The notes under the pieces were generated by a model. That model ran no database searches. It was not told the DNA's origin and saw nothing but the letters and a program-made list of their open reading frames with translations. The position numbers were made by a program, and so were the translations under genes. Shown here one piece after another: positions 7,924 through 15,044 of a DNA stretch of 15,044 bases. Where the stretch lies: NCBI GenBank assembly GCA_019313605.1, contig JAFDAW010000069.1, forward strand, positions 1 through 15,044, written 5' to 3'. Positions within the stretch are counted from its first letter, which is position 1. The number at the start of each line of letters is the position of its first letter. This stretch comes from Deltaproteobacteria bacterium. GTDB lineage: Bacteria > Myxococcota_A > UBA9160 > SMWR01.

Positions 7924-7938
7924 TAGAGGTGAAGTCGT

Positions 7939-8910
7939 ATGTCGATTGAGATCCCGAAGGATAAGTGGCCGGGGGCAGTACAGACCGTCACTCTGGGCGC
8001 AACAGCCGAGCAAGGCGGTACGCGCACCAAGGTCGTCACCATCGGCGGCGAGCAGACCCTGCCCTTCATGCACTTCGAGAGCGAGACCCCGAATCGGCCG
8101 GTGATTGCGATGGAGATGAGTTCGTCCCGACCCGGCGGCTGGTCGCAGGTGCTGCAAGACACCTGGGGCGACGTGCTCGACGACCCGGCGAAATGGGCTC
8201 AGGCCTGTGAGCAAGCCGGTGCCGAGCTCATCGTGCTGATGTTTGGGCTCACCGATGCCGACGACAACCCGATCACGCCCGACTTCGCGGTGCAAACCGT
8301 CAAGGCCGTGCTGGAGGCAACCGGCTTGCCGCTGGTGGTGCTGGGGCCCGGGCAAGTGGATATCGACAACGCGATCCTGGTGCCCATTGCCGACGCCACC
8401 AAGGGTGAGCGTCTGGTGTTGGGGCTGTGTGAAGAAGGCAACTACCGGACGATCGTCGCGGCCGCCATGGCCAACGACCACCTGGTGCTAGGCCGGACTC
8501 CGATGGACGTGAACCTCGCCAAGCAGTTGAACATCCTGATGACGGATATGGGCCTTCCGCGGGATCGCATCATCATGGATCCCACCACCGGCGCGCTCGG
8601 ATACGGCATTGAGTACGGGTACTCGGTGATGGAACGGCTTCGACTGGCTGCGCTGCAGGGCGACGCCATGACCCAGCTTCCGCTGATGGTGAATCCCGGG
8701 TTCGAAAGCTGGAAGACGAAGGAGTCGAAGGTCGGCGAAGGCGTCCCCGATGCGTGGGGGGATTGGGCCGAGCGGGGAGTTCATTGGGAGACCGTCACGG
8801 CCGTGTCTCTGATCGAGGCGGGGGCCGACGTCGTCGTGCTCCGTCACCCCGACAGCCTGACCCGAGTCAAGGAATCGATCGACGAACTCATGGCCGCCGA
8901 GCCGGTGTAG
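7939..8910 (+). CDS. acsD: Corrinoid iron-sulfur protein, small subunit (AcsD/CdhD)
   Basis: A 323-residue protein of the CdhD/AcsD family, a TIM-barrel subunit that with AcsC forms the cobamide-carrying methyl shuttle between AcsE and AcsB. Recognisable family stretches are VIAMEMSSSRPGGW near residue 55, the region around VVLGPGQVDIDNAIL, and IIMDPTTGALGYGIEYGYS in the second half. No cysteine cluster is present, as expected, because the Fe-S centre is on the large subunit. Length is normal. The ATG has GAGGTGA 6 nt upstream. The gene is 89 nt after acsB, one of the two widest gaps in the run, and 15 nt before acsC. Cytoplasmic. Confidence 0.95.
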   Translation: MSIEIPKDKWPGAVQTVTLGATAEQGGTRTKVVTIGGEQTLPFMHFESETPNRPVIAMEMSSSRPGGWSQVLQDTWGDVLDDPAKWAQACEQAGAELIVLMFGLTDADDNPITPDFAVQTVKAVLEATGLPLVVLGPGQVDIDNAILVPIADATKGERLVLGLCEEGNYRTIVAAAMANDHLVLGRTPMDVNLAKQLNILMTDMGLPRDRIIMDPTTGALGYGIEYGYSVMERLRLAALQGDAMTQLPLMVNPGFESWKTKESKVGEGVPDAWGDWAERGVHWETVTAVSLIEAGADVVVLRHPDSLTRVKESIDELMAAEPV

Positions 8911-8925
8911 AGCTAGGGGAGAATC

Positions 8926-10266
8926 ATGGCACTGTCTGGAATCCAAATCTACAAAATGCTTCCGCAGACCAACTGCAAGGAATGCGGCTTTCCCACCTGC
9001 CTGGCTTTTTCGATGAAATTGGCCGCCAAGCAGGTCGAACTCGGCGATTGTCCGTACGTCACGGATGAATCGAAGCAACAACTCGCCGAATCGTCCGCTC
9101 CCCCGATCCGTCTCATCACGCTGAAGGGCAAAGACGCCGAAGTCGCGGTTGGGAACGAGGTCGTGCTGTTCCGGCACGAGAAGAAATTCGTCAACCGGCC
9201 GGGCGTTCTGATCCGGGTCGCGGACACCGACGAGAAAGAGACCATCACCGCGAAGGTGGAGGCCGCCACCGCCTACATCGTCGACTACGTCGGCTTGGAT
9301 CTCAAGCTGGATGGCTTTGCGGTCGAGGCCGCTTCGGGTGATGCGGCCACCTTCACGGCCGCGGTGGATGCCGTGCGGAAGTCCAGCAATCTGCCGCTCA
9401 TCCTCGTGGGCAACGATCCGGCGGTTATCGAAGCCGGCCTAACAGTACTCGATGGAGAGAAGCCGCTCATCATGGGCGCCAACGCCGAGAACTGGGAGGC
9501 GATGGCCGACCTCGCCAAGAAGGCAGAAACAGCGCTGGGAGTCGAGGCCGGCACCCTGGAGGAACTCGCCGAACTCACCGAGAAGATCCAGGGCAAAGGC
9601 GTGGAAGACATGGTTCTGCACCCCACCGGCCAGGGCATGAGCAGCTCGCTGGCCTTGCAGACCCAGATCCGTCGACTGGCGCTGAAGAACTTCAGGCCGC
9701 TCGGTTACCCGACCATCGCCTTCGCGGGCAGCGGCGGGAACCCGGCCAAGGAAGCCACGCTGGCGGCTCATTCGATCTGCAAGTACGCGGGCTTCGTGGT
9801 GTTGGATACGTTCTCTCCCGAACTCGTCTACTCCGTTCTCGTCTTGCGCGAAAACATATTCACGGACCCGCAGAAGCCGATCCAGGTGCTGCCGGCCATC
9901 TACGAGATCAACGACCCCAAGCCCGACGATCCGGTGCTGGTCACCACCAACTTCTCCATCACCTATTTCAGCGTCGCCAACGAGGTGGAAGGCTCCGGTC
10001 TGCCCGCCTGGTTGGTGGTTGCCGACGCCGAAGGCATGAGCGTGCTGACGGCCTGGGCGGCGGGGAAATTCGATGCCGAAAGCATCGCCAAGGCGGTAAA
10101 ACAGTTCGGCGTAGGAGACAAGGTGAGCAAGAAGGTGATCGTGCTCCCCGGCCACGTAGCGGTGCTTTCGGGCGAACTCGAAGAAGAGTTGCCCGACTGG
10201 GAGATCAGGGTCGGTCCCCGAGAGGCGGTCGATCTGCCTGGGTACATGAAATCCGCATTGACTTAG
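8926..10266 (+). CDS. acsC: Corrinoid iron-sulfur protein, large subunit (AcsC/CdhE)
   Basis: A 446-residue protein. The N-terminal domain carries the [4Fe-4S] cysteines C17, C20, C25 and C42 (TNCKECGFPTC, then DCPY), the same positions known for the Moorella and Carboxydothermus proteins. This low-potential cluster takes part in reducing cobalt. The central TIM barrel includes VLHPTGQGMSSS and the region near FAGSGGNPAKEA. The C-terminal domain (about 320-446) is the cobamide-binding part, with VLPGHVAVLSGELEEELPDW near the end. It receives the methyl group from AcsE and delivers it to AcsB. A GGGGAG ribosome binding site precedes the ATG, and the gene follows acsD by 15 nt. Confidence 0.96.
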   Translation: MALSGIQIYKMLPQTNCKECGFPTCLAFSMKLAAKQVELGDCPYVTDESKQQLAESSAPPIRLITLKGKDAEVAVGNEVVLFRHEKKFVNRPGVLIRVADTDEKETITAKVEAATAYIVDYVGLDLKLDGFAVEAASGDAATFTAAVDAVRKSSNLPLILVGNDPAVIEAGLTVLDGEKPLIMGANAENWEAMADLAKKAETALGVEAGTLEELAELTEKIQGKGVEDMVLHPTGQGMSSSLALQTQIRRLALKNFRPLGYPTIAFAGSGGNPAKEATLAAHSICKYAGFVVLDTFSPELVYSVLVLRENIFTDPQKPIQVLPAIYEINDPKPDDPVLVTTNFSITYFSVANEVEGSGLPAWLVVADAEGMSVLTAWAAGKFDAESIAKAVKQFGVGDKVSKKVIVLPGHVAVLSGELEEELPDWEIRVGPREAVDLPGYMKSALT

Positions 10267-10291
10267 TGCTGCGAGGGGACTGAGAGTCTCG

Positions 10292-12019
10292 ATGGCCGAA
10301 TACGAAGTCCGTTTCGACTCCCACCCCGAACCGATCCGGGTCCCGGCTGGCACGCTGCTGGTCGAAGTGGCGCAGCAGGCTGGGATCGAAATCCAGCAGC
10401 CGTGCGGAGGACAGGGGCGCTGCGGTCGCTGCGCGGTCATCGTCGAGTCCGGCCAGGTGCGGCGCAGAAGCATCTTGCGACTATCCAAGGCCGACGTCGA
10501 AGCTGGCTACGCACTGGCCTGCCAAACGGTGATCGAAGGAGACGCGTCGATCACGGTGCCGCCCCCCGAGGCGATCCAACGGCGGCTGACCACCGATCAC
10601 ATTGCACCGGAAGCGGCCATTCCGGAGGGGTACGATGCGTCCCGCGCACAATCGGTTCGAAGAGTCGAAATTCAACTAACACCTCCCTCGATGGACGACC
10701 AGACCGACGACTGGGGCCGTCTGTGTGCCAGCTTTCGCCGGGAGACCGGCGTCGAGCGACTGAACGCGTCACTGGATCAGATCCGCCAACTGGGCGCAAC
10801 CTTGCGGTCGTCCGATTGGCACGTTGCGCTGACCTTCGACACGGGCCAAAACGGAGAAGCACGCCTCATTCGCACACAACCGGCGGATGCAGCAGCCGAC
10901 ACCCCGCTCTGCGGGCTGGCCATTGATATCGGCACCACGACGGTGACCGTGTGGATGGTCGATCTCCTGACGGGGCAAGTGATGCGGCAGGCGAGCGAGT
11001 ACAACCAACAGATCGCCCGGGGCGAGGACGTCATCTCCCGCATCATCTATGCCAGCAAAGGCAACGGCGGGACCGAACTCCGGGAGATGGTTCTGGGAAG
11101 CATCAACGGGCAAATTCAAACGGCTTGTGAGCGGGCCAAGCTCGCGACCGACGACATCGTCAAGGCCACCATCACCGGGAACAGCACGATGATGGTTCTG
11201 CTGTTGGGGATTCCAGCGGACATCGATGTGGGTATTGCGATGAATTCGGCCGGTGTCGTCGACCCACTCCCCGGCGTGGCCAGCTATGTGGGTGCCGACA
11301 TCACGGCCGGAGTCTTGTCGTCTGAACTCCGCTCGTCGGACGATCTCACCCTGTTCATCGACGCCATCGAGGAGGTTTGGATCGATGGCGGAACCTACGA
11401 GCCAGATTGTCGGGTGATCGGCAACGTCGCTGCGCGGGGCATCTGCGGTAGCGGCCTGATCTCGCTGGTCGCCGAAATGTTTCTCACCGGGCTGCTCGAC
11501 AAGGGCGGCAACATCAACGAGACCCTCGACACTCCGCGGGTGCGCCGGGGCCGCCACGGCCCCGAGTACGTGATCGCCTGGGCGGCCGAGAGTGATGGCG
11601 CAGAAGACATCGTCATCGCCCGGGTGGACATCGACAACCTGTTGCGGGCCAAAGCCGCGATCTACGCGGGATTCATCGTTCTCGCCAACAGTGTTGGGGT
11701 GCCCCTCGAGACAGCCGAGCGGGTACTGATCGGAGGTTCATTCGGCAAGTACATCAACGTGGAAAAGGCCGTCCAGATCGGTCTTCTTCCCGACATGCCG
11801 TGGGAGCGGTTCCACTTCCTGGGCAACACGTCGGTGAAGGGAGCGTATCTGGCGCTGATCGACAGCGCGGCGCGGGACGAGATCGCCGAGATCGCGTCTG
11901 CGATGACCTATATCGAACTCTCGGCCGACAACACCTTCTACGAAGCATTCACGTCAGCACTTTTTCTACCCCACACCGACCTGTCGCGCTTTCCCTCTGT
12001 GGAAGCGGCGATGGCCTAG
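10292..12019 (+). CDS. acsV: Reductive activator of corrinoid protein (AcsV/RACo, DUF4445)
   Basis: A 575-residue protein of the RACE family that uses ATP hydrolysis to re-reduce inactive Co(II) corrinoid protein to Co(I). The N-terminal plant-type [2Fe-2S] ferredoxin domain (about 1-95) has C38, C44, C47 and C77 (CX5CX2C then CX29C). A linker spans about 96-205. The ASKHA-like ATPase/DUF4445 part starts with LAIDIGTTTVTVW at 209-221 and includes ITGNSTMM, GNVAARGICGSGLI and IGGSFGKYINV. Length is close to the roughly 630-residue family norm, slightly short in the linker. It starts 25 nt after acsC, with TGAGAG 5 nt or GAGGGGA about 12 nt upstream of the ATG; acsE follows after 15 nt. The context directly beside acsC, acsD and acsE supports activity on this corrinoid protein. 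Confidence 0.93.
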   Translation: MAEYEVRFDSHPEPIRVPAGTLLVEVAQQAGIEIQQPCGGQGRCGRCAVIVESGQVRRRSILRLSKADVEAGYALACQTVIEGDASITVPPPEAIQRRLTTDHIAPEAAIPEGYDASRAQSVRRVEIQLTPPSMDDQTDDWGRLCASFRRETGVERLNASLDQIRQLGATLRSSDWHVALTFDTGQNGEARLIRTQPADAAADTPLCGLAIDIGTTTVTVWMVDLLTGQVMRQASEYNQQIARGEDVISRIIYASKGNGGTELREMVLGSINGQIQTACERAKLATDDIVKATITGNSTMMVLLLGIPADIDVGIAMNSAGVVDPLPGVASYVGADITAGVLSSELRSSDDLTLFIDAIEEVWIDGGTYEPDCRVIGNVAARGICGSGLISLVAEMFLTGLLDKGGNINETLDTPRVRRGRHGPEYVIAWAAESDGAEDIVIARVDIDNLLRAKAAIYAGFIVLANSVGVPLETAERVLIGGSFGKYINVEKAVQIGLLPDMPWERFHFLGNTSVKGAYLALIDSAARDEIAEIASAMTYIELSADNTFYEAFTSALFLPHTDLSRFPSVEAAMA

Positions 12020-12034
12020 GAAGGATGAATCATC

Positions 12035-12958
12035 ATGTACATCATTGGCGAGAACATTCACATCATGGCCGACAAGGTGAAAGCAGGCATCAAAGAGCGG
12101 GATGCGGGCTTCTTCCAGAAGCTTGCCGTGGCTCAGGTGGAAGCGGGCGCCCAGGCGCTGGACATCAACCTCGGGCCGCGAAAGAAAGATTGGGAGGAGA
12201 TCTTCCCGTGGATGGTGAAGACCGTCGAAGCGGTGACCGACGTTCCCCTCGTTCTAGATAGCACCAACCTGCTGGGTATCGAAGCCGGGCTCAAGGTGAT
12301 TACGAAGGCGCAGCCGATCATCAACTCGATGTCCGCCGAGGAAGAGCGGCTGGAATCCGTCCCGCTGATCGCCAAGAAGTACAACGCCAAGATAGTGGCA
12401 CTCACCATGGCGAAAAGCGGAATCCCGGTTTCCGCCGATGAACGAGTGGGCCTCGTGATCGAGAAGCTCATTCCTCGCGCATTGGAGATCGACTTCCCCG
12501 TCGAGGATCTCATCATCGACCCGCTGGTCCTGACTGTCTCGGGTTGTCAGGAGTACGCGCCGGAGCTGATCGAAGCCGTCCGCACGCTCCAGGTGGTCTG
12601 GGATCCGCCGCCGGCGATCTCGGTGGGATTGTCGAACGTGTCCAATGCGGTTCCCGACGAGAACCGTTCGCTCATCAATCGCGTGTACTGCGCGATGCTG
12701 ATGGGGGTGGGCCTGCAAATGATCATCGCCGACCCGTTCGACGAGCCGCAGAACGAGGTGATCCGCGTGATCGAGAAGCGCGACGACAGCACGCCGGTCG
12801 GCAAGCTGTATCTGACGATCAGCGATCGCGTCGCGGCGATGGAAGAGCCCTCGATCGACGACGTGGACATGAGCGACCCCGAGCAGGCGGCGATCTGGAA
12901 GACCGTGCAGATCCTGCTCAACAAGGTCATCTACGCCGACTCCTACCTGCAGCAATAG
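12035..12958 (+). CDS. acsE: Methyltetrahydrofolate:corrinoid iron-sulfur protein methyltransferase (AcsE)
   Basis: A 307-residue pterin-binding TIM-barrel protein that transfers the N5-methyl of methyl-THF to Co(I) of AcsC/AcsD. The barrel begins MYIIGENIHIM. Residues matching known Moorella MeTr contacts are visible: D75 (VLDSTN), N97 (PIINSMS), D162 (IIDPLVL) and N201 (GLSNVS). The protein is about 45 residues longer than the recalled 262-residue Moorella enzyme. The excess looks like an insertion at about 246-287, because the final QILLNKVIYADSYL resembles the Moorella C-terminus. It starts 15 nt after acsV with AAGGA 9 nt before the ATG. The next gene follows only after a structured 114-nt gap. 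Confidence 0.94.
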   Translation: MYIIGENIHIMADKVKAGIKERDAGFFQKLAVAQVEAGAQALDINLGPRKKDWEEIFPWMVKTVEAVTDVPLVLDSTNLLGIEAGLKVITKAQPIINSMSAEEERLESVPLIAKKYNAKIVALTMAKSGIPVSADERVGLVIEKLIPRALEIDFPVEDLIIDPLVLTVSGCQEYAPELIEAVRTLQVVWDPPPAISVGLSNVSNAVPDENRSLINRVYCAMLMGVGLQMIIADPFDEPQNEVIRVIEKRDDSTPVGKLYLTISDRVAAMEEPSIDDVDMSDPEQAAIWKTVQILLNKVIYADSYLQQ

Positions 12959-12984
12959 GTTTCCCGGAGGGGAGGAGACGACGA

Positions 12985-12999
12985 ATGTCCGGATCGTGA
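12985..12999 (+). CDS. Four-codon leader-type frame (MSGS) with strong Shine-Dalgarno
   Basis: ATG is preceded by the purine tract 12966-12977 at a good distance (7 nt) and is followed by three sense codons and TGA. The stop touches the hairpin at 13000. Such a start signal with almost no coding sequence is unusual. It may be a leader peptide or the remnant of a lost gene start. Confidence 0.25.
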   Translation: MSGS

Positions 13000-13028
13000 C
13001 CGAAGCCGATCTGCTTCGGCTCGATTTT
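13000..13028 (+). terminator. Hairpin with short T-run, possible terminator or attenuator
   Basis: CCGAAGC (13000-13006) and GCTTCGG (13013-13019) pair perfectly over 7 bp around CGATCT. Five bases later comes TTTT (13025-13028). The T-run is short and offset, so termination would be partial. An alternative pairing, AGCCGA with TCGGCT, overlaps it. It would lower expression of the cooC genes relative to acsE. Confidence 0.4.
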
Positions 13029-13072
13029 GTATCTTCCGGGAATCGCGAAGCACCAAATGAGGAGTAGGAACC

Positions 13073-13852
13073 TTGAAGATCGCCATCAGTGGAAAAGGAG
13101 GGGTGGGCAAGACCAGCCTCACCGCTCTACTCGCCCAGACCTACGCCGATCGGGGGCGCGAAGTCCTGGTCGTCGACTCCGATCCGTCGCCCTCGCTCGC
13201 GAACGCTTTGGCTTTCCCCGACGAGGTGCTGGCGAAACTGCGACCGATTTCTGAGATGGAGGCTCTGATCGAAGAAAGAACGGGCGCGAAACCCGGCGCA
13301 GCCGCAGGATTCTTCACCATCAATCCCCGGGTCGATGATCTCCCGGATCGCTTCAGCGCAGTTCACGGCGGAGTCCGATTGCTCGAGATGGGTTCAGTCG
13401 AGACGGGCGGCTCTGGTTGTATCTGCCCGGAGAGCGCCATGCTCAAGACCCTGTTCACGCACCTGCTCTTCCGCAAAGACGACGTTTTGCTGATGGACAT
13501 GTACGCCGGGGTGGAGCACCTCGGCCGGGCCACCGTCGCTTTCGTCGACGCGATGCTGGTGGTGGTCGAGCCCACCCGACGCAGCCTGACTACGGCGAAA
13601 CAGATCAAGAAGCTGGCCGAAGACATCGGCCTGAAGCGCATATGGTTGGTGGGGAACCGGATCCGGAATCAAGAGGACGTGAAATTCCTCGAGCAGGAGG
13701 CGGGAGATCTCCCGCTGCTCGGTTACCTTCCCGACGATCCGGGTGTCATCGAAGCGGATCGCCAGGGCGCATCCGTCTACGCTCAGGTACCTGCGCTAAA
13801 GGAAGCGGCGGAGCGGATCGCCGATCAACTCGACGAACTCGCGAAGGCTTAG
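13073..13852 (+). CDS. cooC: CooC-type nickel-insertion ATPase
   Basis: A 259-residue MinD/ParA-type P-loop ATPase of the CooC family, which dimerises with ATP, binds Ni(II) and matures the nickel clusters of CODH or ACS. The deviant Walker A GKGGVGKT is at 7-14 with the signature lysine K8. The switch I region is VVDSDPSPSL. The CooC-specific CxC (C116 and C118, in GSGCICPES) is the interdimer Ni/Zn site. The later LLMDMYAGVEHLGR has Tyr where relatives, including the next gene, have Glu (xEAGxEH). The start is TTG (13073-13075), placed by AGGAG 8 nt upstream and by the MKIAISGKGG beginning; no in-frame ATG is suitable. The gene follows the structured gap after acsE and is 12 nt before its paralogue. 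Length is normal. Confidence 0.93.
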   Translation: MKIAISGKGGVGKTSLTALLAQTYADRGREVLVVDSDPSPSLANALAFPDEVLAKLRPISEMEALIEERTGAKPGAAAGFFTINPRVDDLPDRFSAVHGGVRLLEMGSVETGGSGCICPESAMLKTLFTHLLFRKDDVLLMDMYAGVEHLGRATVAFVDAMLVVVEPTRRSLTTAKQIKKLAEDIGLKRIWLVGNRIRNQEDVKFLEQEAGDLPLLGYLPDDPGVIEADRQGASVYAQVPALKEAAERIADQLDELAKA

Positions 13853-13864
13853 TAGGAAGGGTTC

Positions 13865-14824
13865 ATGACCACAACGATCGCACTGGCCGGCAAAGGCGGC
13901 GTGGGAAAAACCACGGTCGCCGCCATGGTCATCAAATATCTGGCCCAAAGCGGGCGCGGCGCCATCTTCGCCATCGATGCCGATCCCAGCAGCAACCTCA
14001 ACATGGTGCTCGGTCTGGATCTCGAATGGACGGTCGGAGAAATCCGGGAAGGCATGCTGTCGAAGGTGAAGGAATCGATCACCGCCGGTGGGGCCGCGAT
14101 GGGCGGGTTGCCCAGTGGTATGAGCAAGCGGGAGCACCTCGACTACGAGATTCGATGCTCCTTGTCGGAAGGCATCGAATTCGATTTGATCGCGATGGGA
14201 CGCGGAGAAGGCCGGGGCTGCTATTGCGCGGTCAACCACAATCTGCGCGAGGTGATCGACGCCATCGGCGACCAATACAGTTTTGTGGTGGTCGACAACG
14301 AGGCGGGGATGGAGCACCTGAGCCGGCGGACCACCCGCGACGTCCAGCATCTTCTGATCGTCAGTGATCCCTCCCAACGCGGCATCGTGGCCGCCGGACG
14401 CATCGCCGGTTTCCGGAACGAGTTGGACATCAACATCGAAAATGCGTACCTGATCGTCAACCGATTGCCGGACGGCGAGATACCCCCTGCCCTCCAGGAG
14501 GCCATCGACGCGATCGATGTTCCATTGCTGGGAGTCATTCCAGAAACACGCGACGTCACCGAGTTCGAATTCAGTGGCCGTCCGCTCGTCGAGATGAAAG
14601 ACGATTCCCCGGTGTACCAGGCGGTAAACGCGCTTCACGCGTCTCCTCAGGAGCTGCGCGGCTGCATTGAAGAGCCGCTGACGCATGCGGATTCTCGGCG
14701 TCATTACCGGCGAGTACGGAGAACGCCACATCTCCAACGTTCGGCTGCACGCTCCGGAAGAGTGGACGATCGAACAGTGGCGGGCTCCGACCCAGTATCC
14801 GATCGTGATCGACTACCCCGATGA
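13865..14824 (+). CDS. acsF: Second CooC/AcsF-type nickel-insertion ATPase with overlong 3' end
   Basis: A divergent paralogue of the preceding gene. Walker A GKGGVGKT lies at 9-16, with AIDADPSSNLN next. The CxC is C119/C121 (GRGCYCAVN), and VVDNEAGMEHLSR keeps the Glu. AcsF in Moorella is linked to ACS activation and CooC to CODH, so a division of labour is plausible but the assignment within this pair is inferred. The family is normally about 255-265 residues, and recognisable sequence ends near residue 256 (SPVYQAVNAL). The frame then runs on to 319 residues through Arg-rich sequence overlapping the DUF166 gene by 140 nt. Both other frames stop just before the DUF166 ATG (TGA at 14668-14670 and 14679-14681), which suggests a single-base indel near the 3' end, genuine or a sequence error. 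Confidence 0.9.
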   Translation: MTTTIALAGKGGVGKTTVAAMVIKYLAQSGRGAIFAIDADPSSNLNMVLGLDLEWTVGEIREGMLSKVKESITAGGAAMGGLPSGMSKREHLDYEIRCSLSEGIEFDLIAMGRGEGRGCYCAVNHNLREVIDAIGDQYSFVVVDNEAGMEHLSRRTTRDVQHLLIVSDPSQRGIVAAGRIAGFRNELDINIENAYLIVNRLPDGEIPPALQEAIDAIDVPLLGVIPETRDVTEFEFSGRPLVEMKDDSPVYQAVNALHASPQELRGCIEEPLTHADSRRHYRRVRRTPHLQRSAARSGRVDDRTVAGSDPVSDRDRLPR

Positions 14825-15044
14825 GTACATCCCAGCCGACCTCCCGCCGGCCGATTTGATCCTCTCGTTCCCTGAAGTGGCCGCAGTAGCAGAGTTGATC
14901 CCCGATGTGGTGAAGCTGACCGGCGCCTCGGCGGTGATCGCTGCGGTCGACAACGAGTCGTGGCTGCCGCGGGGCCTGGCCCGGCAACTGCGCGGATGGT
15001 TGGAGAAGATGGGAGTCGTCTGCGCAACCCCCAAGCCGCTCTGC
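14685..15044 (+). CDS. DUF166 protein (3' end outside window)
   Basis: The first 120 codons of a gene that runs off the right edge. The start MRILGVITGEYGERH and the stretch AVDNESWLPRGLARQLRGWL resemble the DUF166 family, whose members occur near Wood-Ljungdahl and methanogen corrinoid genes and have no settled function. No transmembrane segment is seen in the visible part. A cysteine appears at residue 112 (VVCATPKPLC) and another at residue 120. The start codon lies inside the preceding frame, with only a weak AAGAG 10 nt upstream, so translational coupling is likely. Its place at the end of the nickel-ATPase pair suggests a role in assembly or function of the CODH/ACS system; that is inference from context. 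Confidence 0.78.
   Translation, partial: MRILGVITGEYGERHISNVRLHAPEEWTIEQWRAPTQYPIVIDYPDEYIPADLPPADLILSFPEVAAVAELIPDVVKLTGASAVIAAVDNESWLPRGLARQLRGWLEKMGVVCATPKPLC

Larger units (their letters stand above)
12961..13042 (+). ncRNA. Structured leader-like element between acsE and cooC
   Basis: TTCCCGGA (12961-12968) and TCCGGGAA (13035-13042) are perfect inverted copies enclosing the element, and pairing extends inward by three more pairs (two G-U). Inside lie a strong Shine-Dalgarno tract (GGAGGGGAGGAG, 12966-12977), a tiny reading frame ATG-TCC-GGA-TCG-TGA (12985-12999), and a second perfect hairpin (13000-13019). The outer stem would hide part of the Shine-Dalgarno tract. It could be a leader-peptide or attenuator-like control element, an RNA processing site, or debris of a lost gene. 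No known riboswitch family was recognised. Confidence 0.35.

Overview
This window holds a nearly complete bacterial carbonyl branch of the Wood-Ljungdahl (reductive acetyl-CoA) pathway. A high-GC bacterium is indicated. The gene set and order fit an anaerobe of the Desulfobacterota/Myxococcota ('deltaproteobacterial') or a similar lineage, but that placement is an inference from general character and is weakly held. No methyl-branch genes (formate-THF ligase, FolD, MetF) lie in the window, so the sequence does not show whether the pathway runs towards acetyl-CoA synthesis or oxidation.

Layout. 1-1143 (+) is the 3' part of a gene for a secreted-type protein with a propeller-like N-terminal half and a row of Asp-rich calcium-binding repeats. 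1281-1679 (-) encodes a small protein with two CBS domains, and 1802-2503 (-) a polytopic membrane protein of the UreH/NicO type with a His-rich loop, possibly a nickel/cobalt transporter. 2504-3087 has no confident intact gene. It contains two inverted repeats, a near-consensus sigma-54 (-24/-12) promoter pointing at the acs genes, and a minus-strand open frame broken by one amber codon.

From 3088 to the right edge everything is on the + strand, mostly with gaps of 15 nt or less: HMA-like protein, cooS (CO dehydrogenase), acsB (acetyl-CoA synthase), acsD and acsC (corrinoid iron-sulfur protein small and large subunits), acsV (ATP-dependent corrinoid activator), acsE (methyl-THF:corrinoid methyltransferase), two CooC/AcsF-type nickel-insertion ATPases in tandem, and the start of a DUF166 gene. 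The two larger gaps, acsB-acsD (89 nt) and acsE-cooC (114 nt), both contain inverted repeats that may be RNA control or processing elements.

How it works together. AcsE moves the methyl group of methyl-THF to the cobalt of AcsC/AcsD. AcsV re-reduces cobalt that has been oxidised by accident. CooS interconverts CO2 and CO. AcsB joins methyl, CO and CoA at its Ni-Ni-[4Fe4S] A-cluster. The two CooC-type ATPases mature the nickel sites. The His-rich membrane protein and the HMA-like protein are plausible but unproven additions to nickel supply. The least understood parts are the HMA-like leader gene, the DUF166 gene, the overlap between the second ATPase and DUF166, and the structured acsE-cooC gap.
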